A stretch of 64,000 nt of DNA from Chitinophagaceae bacterium (GCA_016787085.1 JAEUVJ010000036.1:51345-115344), one strand, 5' to 3'. Shown: positions 49,850 through 59,132, counted from the stretch's first letter. The notes: generated by a model not told the origin, from the sequence alone. Made by a program: numbers and translations.

Positions 49850-50665
49850 CTACTTCTCCATTTGCTCAATTACCGCCTGTGTTACACCGGTAAAGCTGAA
49901 TCCCCCGTCATGGAACAGGTTCTGCATAGTGACCATCCTTGTCAGGTCGCTGAACATGACCACGCAATAGTTGGCGCAGTCATCTGCCGAAGCATTACCC
50001 AGCGGGCTCATTTTTTCTGCATAGTTGATAAACCCGTCAAATCCTTTTACACCACTGCCTGCGGTTGTCCTCGTGGGTGATTGCGAGATCGTATTCACCC
50101 TTACTTTTTTCTTGACGCCATAGTAATAGCCAAACATCCGGGTCACGCTTTCCAGCAGTGATTTGGCATCGGCCATCTCGTTATAATCAGGAAATACTCT
50201 TTGGGCAGCAATATAAGTCAGCGCTACTACACTGGCCCCTTCGCTTAGTGCATCCATATCCCAGGCAGTACGCAATACCTTATGCAGGCTCATCGCAGAA
50301 ATATCCAGGGTCTTTTGGTTCCATTCATAGTTCATCTCAGTATAGTGCTTGCCTTTGCGGACGTTCAGGCTCATGCCAATGGAATGTAATACAAAATCAA
50401 TCTTACCACCTAAATGCTCCATAGATTTCTCAAACAGGTTCTTTAGGTCGTCCATATTGGTTACATCGGCACCGATCACCGGGGCATTACCGCACTGCTC
50501 CGCCAGTTTATTAATCTCACCCATACGTAATGCCACGGGTGCGTTGGTCAATACGATCTGTGCACCGGCTTCCACACATTTCAGCGCTGTTTTCCAGGCA
50601 ATGGATTTTTCATCCAGCGCCCCGAAGATGATTCCTTTCTTTCCTTTCAGTAAGTTGTTGGACAT
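49850..50665 (-). CDS. fabI: Enoyl-[acyl-carrier-protein] reductase (NADH) FabI
   Basis: The 271-aa enzyme carries out the last reduction of each fatty-acid elongation cycle. It is an atypical SDR with the FabI catalytic pattern Y151-x9-Y161-x6-K168 (YIAAQRVFPDYNEMADAK). The N-terminal GKKGIIFGALDEKSIAW, the LHSIGMS stretch and RVNTISQSPTRTTAGSGV are typical. The length is normal. It is transcribed alone. Confidence 0.95.
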   Translation of the reverse strand: MSNNLLKGKKGIIFGALDEKSIAWKTALKCVEAGAQIVLTNAPVALRMGEINKLAEQCGNAPVIGADVTNMDDLKNLFEKSMEHLGGKIDFVLHSIGMSLNVRKGKHYTEMNYEWNQKTLDISAMSLHKVLRTAWDMDALSEGASVVALTYIAAQRVFPDYNEMADAKSLLESVTRMFGYYYGVKKKVRVNTISQSPTRTTAGSGVKGFDGFINYAEKMSPLGNASADDCANYCVVMFSDLTRMVTMQNLFHDGGFSFTGVTQAVIEQMEK

Positions 50666-50730
50666 ATGTTCTGTTTATTGATGGCTGATTATCGTTAATA
50701 ATTAAACGGCGTAAATGTAAGAAGTTATTT

Positions 50731-50937
50731 TTAAGCCCCGGGAAAGAGACTTTTGATTATAAAAACAACCAGAAAAGTATAGCCGAATATCAACACAAAA
50801 CCGGATAACAGGTAAATGAATAAACGACTGAGTGTTTCCCGTGGCCGTATCGCTTTTTGAAGGTACTTATTGGCAACATAAACAGGGATCAGCGAAAGAA
50901 GTATAATGGCTAATATGACAAAAGCTTTCCATTTCAT
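50731..50937 (-). CDS. Small membrane protein, 68 aa
   Basis: The 68-aa protein has two membrane helices (about 5-22 and 38-60) joined by a basic loop (KYLQKAIRPRETLSR). It is 19 bp downstream of recN on the same strand. No family is recognised. Confidence 0.6.
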   Translation of the reverse strand: MKWKAFVILAIILLSLIPVYVANKYLQKAIRPRETLSRLFIYLLSGFVLIFGYTFLVVFIIKSLFPGA

Positions 50938-50956
50938 CAGCTAATTGGTGTGCCGG

Positions 50957-52618
50957 CTAATTGCCTACCATTTCCCTGGCATTCTCAATAGCCGCAGCGG
51001 TCGGCTTTTCGCCACTCAGCATTTTGGCAATGGTGGTAATTCTCTCTTCTGCGGTCAGCCGGCGGATATTGGTCTTGACAGCATCCTTCACAATTTCTTT
51101 ATACACGAAGAAATGAGCATCTGCTTTACCGGCGATCTGCGGCTGATGGGTAATGCAGATCATCTGTCTCCTGGCCGCCAGATCTTTCATAATGATCCCC
51201 ACCTGCCTGGCCGCTTCGCCGGAAATACCGGTATCAATCTCGTCAAAGATCATCGTGGGCAGGTCAATAGATTGTGCTACCAGCGATTTGATACAAAGCA
51301 TAAGGCGGCTCAGTTCACCGCCACTGGCCACTTTACGTATCGGCTGAAACTGGTTGCTTTTGTTGGCATCAAATAAGAAATCAACTGTATCATTTCCGTG
51401 AAGATGCAGTCCGTCAGATTGTTTCACTTCTACTTTCAATCTTGCATTGGGCATTCCTACCCGAGCAAGCAATTTATTCACTTTCTCTTCAAAAGGTTTT
51501 ACCTGTTTTTTTCGCCCTTCTGCTAATTTGACGGCCAGTTCTTTTGCCTCATTAAGCAACCCTGACGATTCTTTTTCCTTTTCCGATATCTGAACATCTA
51601 TATTCAATACAGCCTGCAGCTTTTCCTGCAAGTGCGCCTGTATCTGCAGCAATTCATTCGTGGTCTGCACACCATGTTTCTTCATCAGTTTGTAACCGGT
51701 TGATAATCGTTCATTCAGCCGTTCTATCTTTTCCGGGTCATAATTCACATGACTGCTGATGCGATCCACTTCATCGGCAATATCCTGTAGTTCTATTTGT
51801 GATGACTGCAACCGTTGTATCAGTGCCGGCAGATCTGCATGGTAAGAAGAAAAGACATTTAACTGGTTCTGTAAAAGCTTCAACTGCTGTACCAGCGGGT
51901 TTTCACTCTCCTGCAGTTCGTAATACACTTTGGCCAATGCTCCTTTGATGCCTTCTGCATGGCTTAGCATTTTCAGTTCAGCATCAGTCTGCTCAATCTC
52001 ATTTTCTTTGAACCCGGCTTCCTCCAGCTCATTAAACTGGAACTGGTTGTAATCCGCCACCTTGTCAAACTGTAGCTTTTGTTCTTTCAGTGCTTCACAT
52101 TCTTTTTTTACGTGCTGCCATTGCCAAAAAATAGTTCTGTATGTATCCAATACAGCAGCATGGCCCGCTAAGGCATCCAGTACTTCCCGCTGAAAGTCCG
52201 CTTCACCTACCTCCAGTGTATCAAATTGCTGGTGCAGGTCAACCAGCATGGAGCTCAGTTGCTGCAGTTGCGAAAGATTGACCGGCGTATCATTGATGAA
52301 TGCCCGTGATTTGCCGTTGGCCCCGATCTCCCTGCGCAGTACCACCAGTTCATCGTCAGCATCCAGGTCATTACCTTTCAAAAATTCTTTGATGTTTCTT
52401 CGTTTCTCTGCATCAAATATCCCTTCTACAATACATTTTTTATCCTTATTTACCAATACAGCTGAGTCGGCCCTTTCGCCCAGTATCAGCCCAAGGGCGC
52501 CAACAATAATGGATTTGCCGGCGCCTGTCTCACCGGTGATCACATTCATTTTTTCAGACCAGTCTATCTGCAGGCTGTCAATGATGGCATAGTTCTCAAT
52601 GTGCAAAGTGCGCAGCAT
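50957..52618 (-). CDS. recN: DNA repair protein RecN
   Basis: The 553-aa SMC-like ATPase acts in double-strand-break repair. It has Walker A ITGETGAGKS (about 27-36), a long coiled coil (about 150-370), the signature VASGGELSRLMLCIK and Walker B PTMIFDEIDTGISGEAA. A strong terminator for the upstream gene ends only about 11 bases before the recN ATG, so recN must start transcription within or next to that hairpin, or depend on read-through. The sequence TATCTTCG (minus strand, 52630-52623) is a possible -7 element. Confidence 0.94.
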   Translation of the reverse strand: MLRTLHIENYAIIDSLQIDWSEKMNVITGETGAGKSIIVGALGLILGERADSAVLVNKDKKCIVEGIFDAEKRRNIKEFLKGNDLDADDELVVLRREIGANGKSRAFINDTPVNLSQLQQLSSMLVDLHQQFDTLEVGEADFQREVLDALAGHAAVLDTYRTIFWQWQHVKKECEALKEQKLQFDKVADYNQFQFNELEEAGFKENEIEQTDAELKMLSHAEGIKGALAKVYYELQESENPLVQQLKLLQNQLNVFSSYHADLPALIQRLQSSQIELQDIADEVDRISSHVNYDPEKIERLNERLSTGYKLMKKHGVQTTNELLQIQAHLQEKLQAVLNIDVQISEKEKESSGLLNEAKELAVKLAEGRKKQVKPFEEKVNKLLARVGMPNARLKVEVKQSDGLHLHGNDTVDFLFDANKSNQFQPIRKVASGGELSRLMLCIKSLVAQSIDLPTMIFDEIDTGISGEAARQVGIIMKDLAARRQMICITHQPQIAGKADAHFFVYKEIVKDAVKTNIRRLTAEERITTIAKMLSGEKPTAAAIENAREMVGN

Positions 52619-52629
52619 GAAACGAAGAT

Positions 52630-52659
52630 AAAAAACCCTCCCGGTATGCGCCGGGAGGG
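52630..52659 (-). terminator. Intrinsic terminator directly upstream of recN
   Basis: On the minus strand CCCTCCCGG, loop CGCATA, CCGGGAGGG, then six T. It terminates the zinc-ribbon gene (stop 31 bp upstream) and leaves about 11 bases to the recN start. Confidence 0.85.
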
Positions 52660-52690
52660 GAAAAAATAAAAAAAGAAAATATGTTATGGA

Positions 52691-53446
52691 CTATTTCACT
52701 TCGATGCTGTTGGCGAGTGACTCATCTACAAGGATGCGGCCGCAGTTCTCGCATATCATGATCTTTTTGTGTTGTTTGATCTCGCTTTGTTTCTGGGGAG
52801 GAATGGCATTGAAACATCCGCCGCAGGCATCTCTTTCCACCGGCACTACAGCCAGCCCGTTGCGATAGCTCTTGCGGATCTTTTCATAACTGGTCAGCAG
52901 ACGGTTGTCCACATGCGCTTTTGCTTCTTCCGCCAGTTTATTGAAATGTTTTTCTTCTTTTTCGTTGGCGATAATGATCTTTTCCAATTCTCCTTTCTTT
53001 GTGTTCAATACGCCTTCTTTGGTAGCGATATTCTTTTTGGCTTTCTCCAGCAACACGGCTTTCTCAGCTATCTCTTCTGTGGCATCCTTGATATGCTTTT
53101 CAGCCAGCTTCACTTCCAGTTGCTGCATCTCCATCTCTTTGTTGATGGCCTCAAACTCACGGTTATTCTTTACGTTGCTGCTCTGCTTTTCGTATTTTTT
53201 GATCAATGCCTGCGCTTCCTTGATCGCTTCATTACGCTGTGCGATAAATTCAGTTACCCCATTGATCTCCTCTTCTATGCGTGTCTGGCGGGATCTCAGC
53301 CCCGTGATCTCATCTTCCAGGTCAGCCACTTCCATCGGTAACTCACCTTTCAGAATGTGGATCTCGTCCAGCTTACTTTCAATTTTCTGAAGGGTAACCA
53401 AAGAACTTAATTTTTCTTCAACCGAAAATTCTTTAACGCTTGCCAT
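52691..53446 (-). CDS. Coiled-coil protein with C4 zinc ribbon
   Basis: The 251-aa protein is mostly a long antiparallel coiled coil (about 10-185). It ends with a C4 zinc ribbon: CGGCFNAIPPQ and CENCGRILV. This layout matches the DUF164/CdsZ-like zinc-ribbon proteins found in many bacteria. Possible roles in RNA or secretion have been proposed for relatives but are not clear. It is upstream of recN and downstream of the Nif3-like gene on the same strand. Confidence 0.85.
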   Translation of the reverse strand: MASVKEFSVEEKLSSLVTLQKIESKLDEIHILKGELPMEVADLEDEITGLRSRQTRIEEEINGVTEFIAQRNEAIKEAQALIKKYEKQSSNVKNNREFEAINKEMEMQQLEVKLAEKHIKDATEEIAEKAVLLEKAKKNIATKEGVLNTKKGELEKIIIANEKEEKHFNKLAEEAKAHVDNRLLTSYEKIRKSYRNGLAVVPVERDACGGCFNAIPPQKQSEIKQHKKIMICENCGRILVDESLANSIEVK

Positions 53447-53512
53447 TATTAATTGTAGTTTGAAATGTTTTGTATCTGGTAACCGGCTTCAGTAGTTCTT
53501 TTCAGCTTTTGT

Positions 53513-53527
53513 TCCCGACAATCGGGA
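53513..53527. repeat. Short palindrome related to that in the tRNA cassette
   Basis: TCCCGA, CAA, TCGGGA, preceded by TTTTGT. The palindrome at 48447-48464 (TCCCGAT/ATCGGGA) is preceded by TTG. The two may be members of a dispersed palindrome family. Confidence 0.45.
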
Positions 53528-53553
53528 CCGTTCATCTTCCTGTTCGCTATTCG

Positions 53554-54648
53554 TCAGAAATACAGCACCGGGTTGGTTTCCATCGTTGTTTTAAGGACGG
53601 CAAAGGTAGGGAATTTTCGCTCTAAAACTTCGTGCAGCAGGTTGATAGTGAATTGCTCACTTTCGTAATGGCCAATATCTGCTACCAGCATCCGGTCATT
53701 GGCATCAAAAAACTCGTGATACTTCATATCTGCCGTTATAAAGGCGTCCGCCCCTGAAGCTAAGGCTTTGGAAATCAAAAAACTGCCTGCACCCCCACAC
53801 AAAGCGATCTTTCTTACCTGTCTTCCGGAAAACCGGGTATGGCGGATCATTTTCAAACCGAAAATTTCTTTGAGCCGGGTTAAAAAAGCTGATTCATCCA
53901 TAGACACGGGCAACTCTCCCAAAAGCCCTGAGCCTATCCGTGAATCAGCAGTAGAAAGTTCTACTACATCATACGCTACCTCTTCATAAGGGTGTGCAGC
54001 CTTCATAGCGGCGGCGATCTTTCCTTCCAAATAGGATGGCAGGATCACTTCGACTTTCAGCTCTTTTTCAAAGTGCCGTTTGCCGATGTTGCCAACATAC
54101 GGATCGGCGCCTTCACCTGCTTTGAAGGTCCCTTCCCCTTCGGCATTAAAGCTACATTCGCTGTAGTTGCCTATGTGACCACCACCAGCCGCAAAAATGG
54201 CATTGCGGACCTGTTCGGCTTTGTCAACCGGAACAAAAGTGAAAAGTTTTTTTAAAGTCTGGGCTTTAGGAGAAAGTATCGAAACATTTTGAAGCCCGAG
54301 CATTGCTGCCATCTTACCATTGACTCCATTTATTACATTATCCAGGTTGGTATGAATGGCATATATAGCCATATCGTTCTTGATCGCACTGATAACAGCT
54401 TTTTCTACATAGTTCTTTCCGTTGATCTTTTTCAACCCGCCGAATATGATCGGGTGATGGGCAACAATGAGGTTACATTTTTTTCCGATGGCTTCATTTA
54501 TGACCTCCTCTGTTGCATCCAATGAACAAATAATGCCTTTACATTCCCATCCGGCATCTCCGGTTATCAGGCCGGCATTATCATAATGTTCCTGTAAGGA
54601 CGGATGGGCCCATGATTCAAGAAAAGAGATGATCTCACCAATTTTCAT
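53554..54648 (-). CDS. Nif3-like dinuclear metal-centre protein
   Basis: The 364-aa protein is of the NIF3/YbgI type. The two metal-binding halves, HYDNAGLITGD and IVAHHPIIFGGLK at the N-terminus and ADIGHYESEQFTINLLHE at the C-terminus, surround an inserted PII-like (YqfO) domain (about 130-235, KLFTFVPVDKAEQVRNAIF). The insertion explains the length. Such proteins form toroidal hexamers; they have been linked to GTP cyclohydrolase activity in some species, not shown here. A TATCTTTA element lies 4 bases before the ATG. Confidence 0.9.
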   Translation of the reverse strand: MKIGEIISFLESWAHPSLQEHYDNAGLITGDAGWECKGIICSLDATEEVINEAIGKKCNLIVAHHPIIFGGLKKINGKNYVEKAVISAIKNDMAIYAIHTNLDNVINGVNGKMAAMLGLQNVSILSPKAQTLKKLFTFVPVDKAEQVRNAIFAAGGGHIGNYSECSFNAEGEGTFKAGEGADPYVGNIGKRHFEKELKVEVILPSYLEGKIAAAMKAAHPYEEVAYDVVELSTADSRIGSGLLGELPVSMDESAFLTRLKEIFGLKMIRHTRFSGRQVRKIALCGGAGSFLISKALASGADAFITADMKYHEFFDANDRMLVADIGHYESEQFTINLLHEVLERKFPTFAVLKTTMETNPVLYF

Positions 54649-54717
54649 CCGCTAAAGATAGTGATTAAGCAATATGGTTTTTGGGTATCTGCTCACGGTT
54701 TAATTACCTTTGAAGCA

Positions 54718-55707
54718 ATGGCTAAGTTCAGATTCTTCCCGTCTTTCACTTCCATCAGAAAAAAAATTGAGCGGTCTCTTGGCTTTACCTACACCCTTCC
54801 GGCCGGTCAATACAGAAAAGCAAAATTAGCCTGGCAAAGACAACGATCAACCCGGGCGGCCATCCGCAGTGGCTTTTTGATGGCCTTAGGTATTCTTTCT
54901 GCCGGTTTCGGACTCAGGGGTTTTCTGATACCCAACGGATTCCTGGACGGTGGCGCTATGGGTATTTCATTGCTGATAAATAACAGGACCGGGTTTTCAC
55001 TTTCAGCACTCATTATTCTGATCAATATACCCTTCATCCTGATCGGATGGCAACAAATAGGCAAAGTTTTCAGCATAAAAAGTATCGTAGCTATATCCCT
55101 GCTGGCAGTAGCTGTAGCTGTAGTTCCCTACCCAAAAGTGACAGATGATAAATTGCTGATCGCAGTATTTGGCGGCTTTTTCCTCGGTGCGGGTATCGGG
55201 CTCACTATCCGGGGTGGTGCTGTAATAGACGGAACAGAGATCCTGGCCGTTTTTCTGAGCCGCAAACGAAGCCTGAGTGTCGGGGATTTTATCATGATCT
55301 TTAACATCATCATTTTTTCGGCCGCCGCCTATCTCCTGAGTGTGCAGGTGGCTTTATATGCCATCCTTACTTATTTATCCGCGGCAAAAACTGTTGACTT
55401 CATTCTCGAAGGTATTGAGGAGTTTACAGGGGTCACTATCATTACCCCCCATACTGCTGAAGTAGCGGAACTGATCAAAGAAAAAATGGGCAGAGGGCTG
55501 ACCGTCTATTCAGGCAAAAGAGGCTATGGCAAGAGAGGCGAAACAGCCCATGCCACCGATATCATTTTTACTGTCGTTACCCGTCTGGAGATCAGCCGCC
55601 TCACCGCTGAAGTGGAAAAAATTGACCCCAATGCATTTATTGTCATGCAGAGTATCAAAGACACCAGGGGTGGTATGGTCAAAAAAAGACCATTGAAAGA
55701 ACACTAA
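54718..55707 (+). CDS. YitT-family membrane protein with C-terminal DUF2179 domain
   Basis: The 329-aa protein has five to six membrane helices (about 50-240, including RGFLIPNGFLDGGAMGISLL and FFLGAGIGLTIRGGAVIDGTEILA) and a soluble C-terminal DUF2179 domain (about 250-320, GVTIITPHTAEVAELIKEKMGRGLTVYSGKRGYG). Function is not established. The ATG at 54718 is preferred over the GTG at 54661, which lies 12 bp from the divergent Nif3-like start. Confidence 0.87.
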   Translation: MAKFRFFPSFTSIRKKIERSLGFTYTLPAGQYRKAKLAWQRQRSTRAAIRSGFLMALGILSAGFGLRGFLIPNGFLDGGAMGISLLINNRTGFSLSALIILINIPFILIGWQQIGKVFSIKSIVAISLLAVAVAVVPYPKVTDDKLLIAVFGGFFLGAGIGLTIRGGAVIDGTEILAVFLSRKRSLSVGDFIMIFNIIIFSAAAYLLSVQVALYAILTYLSAAKTVDFILEGIEEFTGVTIITPHTAEVAELIKEKMGRGLTVYSGKRGYGKRGETAHATDIIFTVVTRLEISRLTAEVEKIDPNAFIVMQSIKDTRGGMVKKRPLKEH

Positions 55708-55817
55708 GCACAACTGTTCATAAGTTATATTCCGGAAAAACTATACCTTTAGTAACTTTTACGACCAGATCCACCCATGGCCACCACCCATCCGTTCATT
55801 TAAAACCAACTTTCACC

Positions 55818-56432
55818 ATGCTGAAAAGAACCACAGGACGCATGCTGCTGACCCTGCTTGTCATTACCGGACTCGCGGGAACACTGCATAATAGTTCCCT
55901 TTCGCAGAGAGAAAGAAAACAAGCTATTCAGCTGATCAAAAACAGCCGGGCAGAAATATTCAGCAGTATTAACGGCCTTTCAGTAAAACAACTTGATTAC
56001 AAAGCCGGAAAAGAGACCCCTTCTATCCATGAACTGATCATGAGTATGGTAGCCCTGGAAATCAAATGTGGTGAAGAGATCAAAACCAGTATGGACAAAC
56101 CATCGGAATCGCAGGACAGGCTGAAGATCACCATTACCGATGATCAACTGCTGGCTAAAAACCATTATTCAGTGTGCGGAGAAATCATCAACGAAGACAT
56201 CAAAAAGCTTTGGAAAGATCCTTCTGAAGCGCTGAAAAAATTCAACGCCATGAGGCAAAATCATATTAAATACATCCGGACCTCTACCGAAGACCTGCGT
56301 AATCACGTAGTGTCCACTCCCGCAGGATGGATAGATTGCTATCAGTACTATTTGCTGCTTGCAGACAGGAGTTATCATGTTGCGGAAAAGATCAATGAGA
56401 TAAAACAGTCTCCTTCTTTTCCGAAGAAATAA
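55818..56432 (+). CDS. DinB-like four-helix protein, exported
   Basis: The 204-aa protein begins with a hydrophobic segment (about 8-25) that may be a signal peptide. A DinB/YfiT-like four-helix bundle follows (about 33-195). Likely metal-site residues are His in SIHELIMSM, His in QNHIKYIR and His in RSYHVAEKINEI. DinB-superfamily proteins include metal-dependent thiol transferases. The substrate is unknown. A strong terminator follows. Confidence 0.72.
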   Translation: MLKRTTGRMLLTLLVITGLAGTLHNSSLSQRERKQAIQLIKNSRAEIFSSINGLSVKQLDYKAGKETPSIHELIMSMVALEIKCGEEIKTSMDKPSESQDRLKITITDDQLLAKNHYSVCGEIINEDIKKLWKDPSEALKKFNAMRQNHIKYIRTSTEDLRNHVVSTPAGWIDCYQYYLLLADRSYHVAEKINEIKQSPSFPKK

Positions 56433-56467
56433 GAGATCAGGGAAAGGTCAGAGGACGAAAAACCTCC

Positions 56468-56497
56468 ACCCCGGCAATATCGCCGGGGTATTTTTTT
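56468..56497 (+). terminator. Intrinsic terminator between convergent genes
   Basis: ACCCCGGC (56468-56475), loop AATATC, GCCGGGGT (56482-56489), then A and seven T. The T-run touches the stop codon of the convergent minus-strand gene. Confidence 0.85.
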
Positions 56498-58976
56498 AAA
56501 AAGCCTTTTTGGCTGTGATCAGTTTTTCGATCAACAGTATTTTTCCATCAGCAGTCATACCTTCCACCACTATCTTAAACTGCCGGGTACGGTCATTATT
56601 ATAAAACTTCACAGGGAATGAAGGGTCAATGCCATTGACAAAAACGGTAGGGTTCCAGTAAAGTGTGGTACGATAATCCGGCTTTATTACTTTGGATTTG
56701 ACTTTGTAGTCCGGTGAGTAGAATTCTTTGAGAATCGAAAATCCATTATATGAAATCATTTTATCTGAAGAGCTCAATTTTAAGTTAGCATCATTCTTTT
56801 TAGTATAAATTGCCAGTGCACCGCCCGGTCCTCCTCCTGTCGCACCAACAAAATTTCCGAATACTTTGATCATGGCAATTTCATTTGCTGGAATTCCTGC
56901 AATGGCTTGTGTGCTGGTGATAGTTTCATCAAGGTAAATTGTCATAGGAACAGGTCCAAGAGCACTGACAGAAGCAAAACTTTGTCGATAATATATCTCA
57001 TATCTTGGACCGTAATCCTTTAACATATCACCTGGCTTGTCCTTTGGCTTATCTTCGCTTTCATAGTCTGGTTTTATTACCTGAAGACCGGGTATTTTTA
57101 GTTCTAAATACTCAAAAATGTTACTATAAGTAACGGCCTCGTCAGAATTAACGAGATCAATAGTATGCTGCGAATAGCCTGAAAACAATCCGCTTGCATA
57201 TTTTTCCTCCACCATTTCAAGTGGTGTTTTTACCCTAGCAGTAACTATAACCTCCTTGAGAATTTGCCCACCATTTTTGGTTCCAAACTCATATTCCTGC
57301 TGTAGTTTATTGAAAAACGGATCATCAACAATATTGTTTCTAACTTTTGCCGGATGAAAACTATTGATTCCGATAAGAGAGTAAACCCGATGTAAAGAAT
57401 CTCCCCCTGGCAGAACATCAATCAATTGCTTCTTTTTATTATTTAAAATGTTTATAAAAAGACTCGCCTTCCCGAAAAACATTAGTGAGTCTATGTTATA
57501 ATAACCGTTTATATCAGTAGTCACCAATTGCATACTTCTGCTGGAGTCGGCCCCCACGATATAGAACATAAGGTCCTTATTAGCAAAAGATTTCGCAGAG
57601 CCTTGTAGCAATACTCTTCCGGATAAGCTGACAAAAGCAGGGTCTTTATATTTTAGTGCAAGATCAGTTTCTTTTGATAGTTGCTCCCATTTAAAACGTC
57701 TCCACCCATTCGTCATCATCACCAGGTCAAGTGCATTTTGTATGGAATCGGCATGAGCATTGGAAAAATACCAGGCCGGGTTATGTACGTATCCTTTCAG
57801 ATCAGACGTAAGCAGCAGGCCGGAAAAAATATTTTGCTGCCGAAACGGCAAAAGATTAAAGGCAGGGTCAGTAATAGAAACAGAGAAACTTCCTTTTACT
57901 GTATCCTTTAATGAAATGGTGAACCGATTTTTAGCTCTTTCAGAAAAATCAAGCGTATCTATATTGATCTCTCCCTGCTGGATATACTCTTTATTATCCA
58001 CAAATGTCAGCCGCTCTGCTAATGGCAAACCGTCCTTATTAAAAACAGTGATGTGGAGAATACCCGACGAGAGCTTGTCCGTTTGTATCATCCCGGTCAT
58101 TTCATCGGCATTATCTTTGAAATCTTTTCTGAAAACAGGATGATGCTGCATCTGCCCGATCATATAAGCCGCCCGGAAGACCGGGTCATCCTTCCGTTGC
58201 AATATCTCGTATGTCCTGGTCTTACCGCTGCTGATGACACGCAGTACCACTGCTTTGGTAGTTTGTTCAGGTAAATAATATTTCTGACCTGACAGATCGT
58301 TATTTAATACAACATGATACCTGGTGCCTGCTTCTGCAACCAGGTCAAAATAACCCATACCATCATGGTATGAAATAAATCCGGTCAGTGTCTCCCCATT
58401 TTCCTTTTTCACCGCTCCACTTACTGCTACAGGCAGTCCGTCAGGGTCAGATGCTTTAAAAGCAACTGAATTTGACAAGCCCGTAACAAGATTTCCTCCT
58501 TCAGGAAAAAACTCCAGCCGGATAGCAGAAGGCTTAATTACGACGCTTGCGCCGGTTACTTTTTTACCGGTGATATGAAAAATTTTTTTGTAAATAAAAT
58601 CCGGTTCGTGATTCAGCATAGTAGCTGTATATGCCCTGATGATATATGCTCCTTCCGGTAATGAATCGGGCAATTCAATTTGCCCCCGGCTGAATCCGCC
58701 GAATACCGGGAACACCTGGCGGTTCAAAACAGATGATGAAGTATTCAGCATTTCCACGTACAGTGACGTGCTTTTGTCAGCCGGTAAAAAATCAGTATAC
58801 AAATAAGCCTTGAACCAGATGGTTTGCCCGGCCATATAGTCATCCCGGTCAAAATGCAGGTAGGCTTTTTCAATCGGGCTTTTGGCAGACCAGTTGCTTA
58901 AAATTTTTTCAGGCTGTGAGAACGCCACATGAAACCTGAGCAGTAAAACAAGGGTAACAAGTAGCTGCTTCAGCAT
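56496..58976 (-). CDS. MG2-domain/TonB-plug-like exported protein without barrel
   Basis: The 826-aa protein has a signal peptide (ending VAFSQ). MG2-like beta domains follow (about 35-140, KAYLHFDRDDYMAGQTIWFKAYLY, and further repeats to about 400). A carboxypeptidase-regulatory-like domain is near 450-500. Near 580-765 is a segment like the plug domain of TonB-dependent receptors (GIPANEIAMIKVFGNF, GGALAIYTKK). The family lacks the 22-strand barrel. Related proteins are common in Bacteroidota and poorly understood. It may bind large substrates or inhibit proteases (inference). Confidence 0.8.
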   Translation of the reverse strand: MLKQLLVTLVLLLRFHVAFSQPEKILSNWSAKSPIEKAYLHFDRDDYMAGQTIWFKAYLYTDFLPADKSTSLYVEMLNTSSSVLNRQVFPVFGGFSRGQIELPDSLPEGAYIIRAYTATMLNHEPDFIYKKIFHITGKKVTGASVVIKPSAIRLEFFPEGGNLVTGLSNSVAFKASDPDGLPVAVSGAVKKENGETLTGFISYHDGMGYFDLVAEAGTRYHVVLNNDLSGQKYYLPEQTTKAVVLRVISSGKTRTYEILQRKDDPVFRAAYMIGQMQHHPVFRKDFKDNADEMTGMIQTDKLSSGILHITVFNKDGLPLAERLTFVDNKEYIQQGEINIDTLDFSERAKNRFTISLKDTVKGSFSVSITDPAFNLLPFRQQNIFSGLLLTSDLKGYVHNPAWYFSNAHADSIQNALDLVMMTNGWRRFKWEQLSKETDLALKYKDPAFVSLSGRVLLQGSAKSFANKDLMFYIVGADSSRSMQLVTTDINGYYNIDSLMFFGKASLFINILNNKKKQLIDVLPGGDSLHRVYSLIGINSFHPAKVRNNIVDDPFFNKLQQEYEFGTKNGGQILKEVIVTARVKTPLEMVEEKYASGLFSGYSQHTIDLVNSDEAVTYSNIFEYLELKIPGLQVIKPDYESEDKPKDKPGDMLKDYGPRYEIYYRQSFASVSALGPVPMTIYLDETITSTQAIAGIPANEIAMIKVFGNFVGATGGGPGGALAIYTKKNDANLKLSSSDKMISYNGFSILKEFYSPDYKVKSKVIKPDYRTTLYWNPTVFVNGIDPSFPVKFYNNDRTRQFKIVVEGMTADGKILLIEKLITAKKAF

Positions 58977-59084
58977 AGCGTGTGTGCAGTTTGGTTATTG
59001 AAGTTAGCCTCTATGTAATTACTTTTCAAAAAAAGCACGTATAATATCGTCATAAAACTTCCGGGATCCCGGTCAAATTTACGC

Positions 59085-59115
59085 TTGCACGTACAGTCGT
59101 TTCTTGTTATTTTAG
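59085..59115 (+). promoter_or_regulatory. Candidate promoter of the small lipoprotein gene
   Basis: TTG (59085-59087), 20 bases, then TATTTTAG (59108-59115), near TAnnTTTG. The ATG is 17 bases downstream. Confidence 0.4.
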
Positions 59116-59132
59116 AGGATATAATAATCCTT

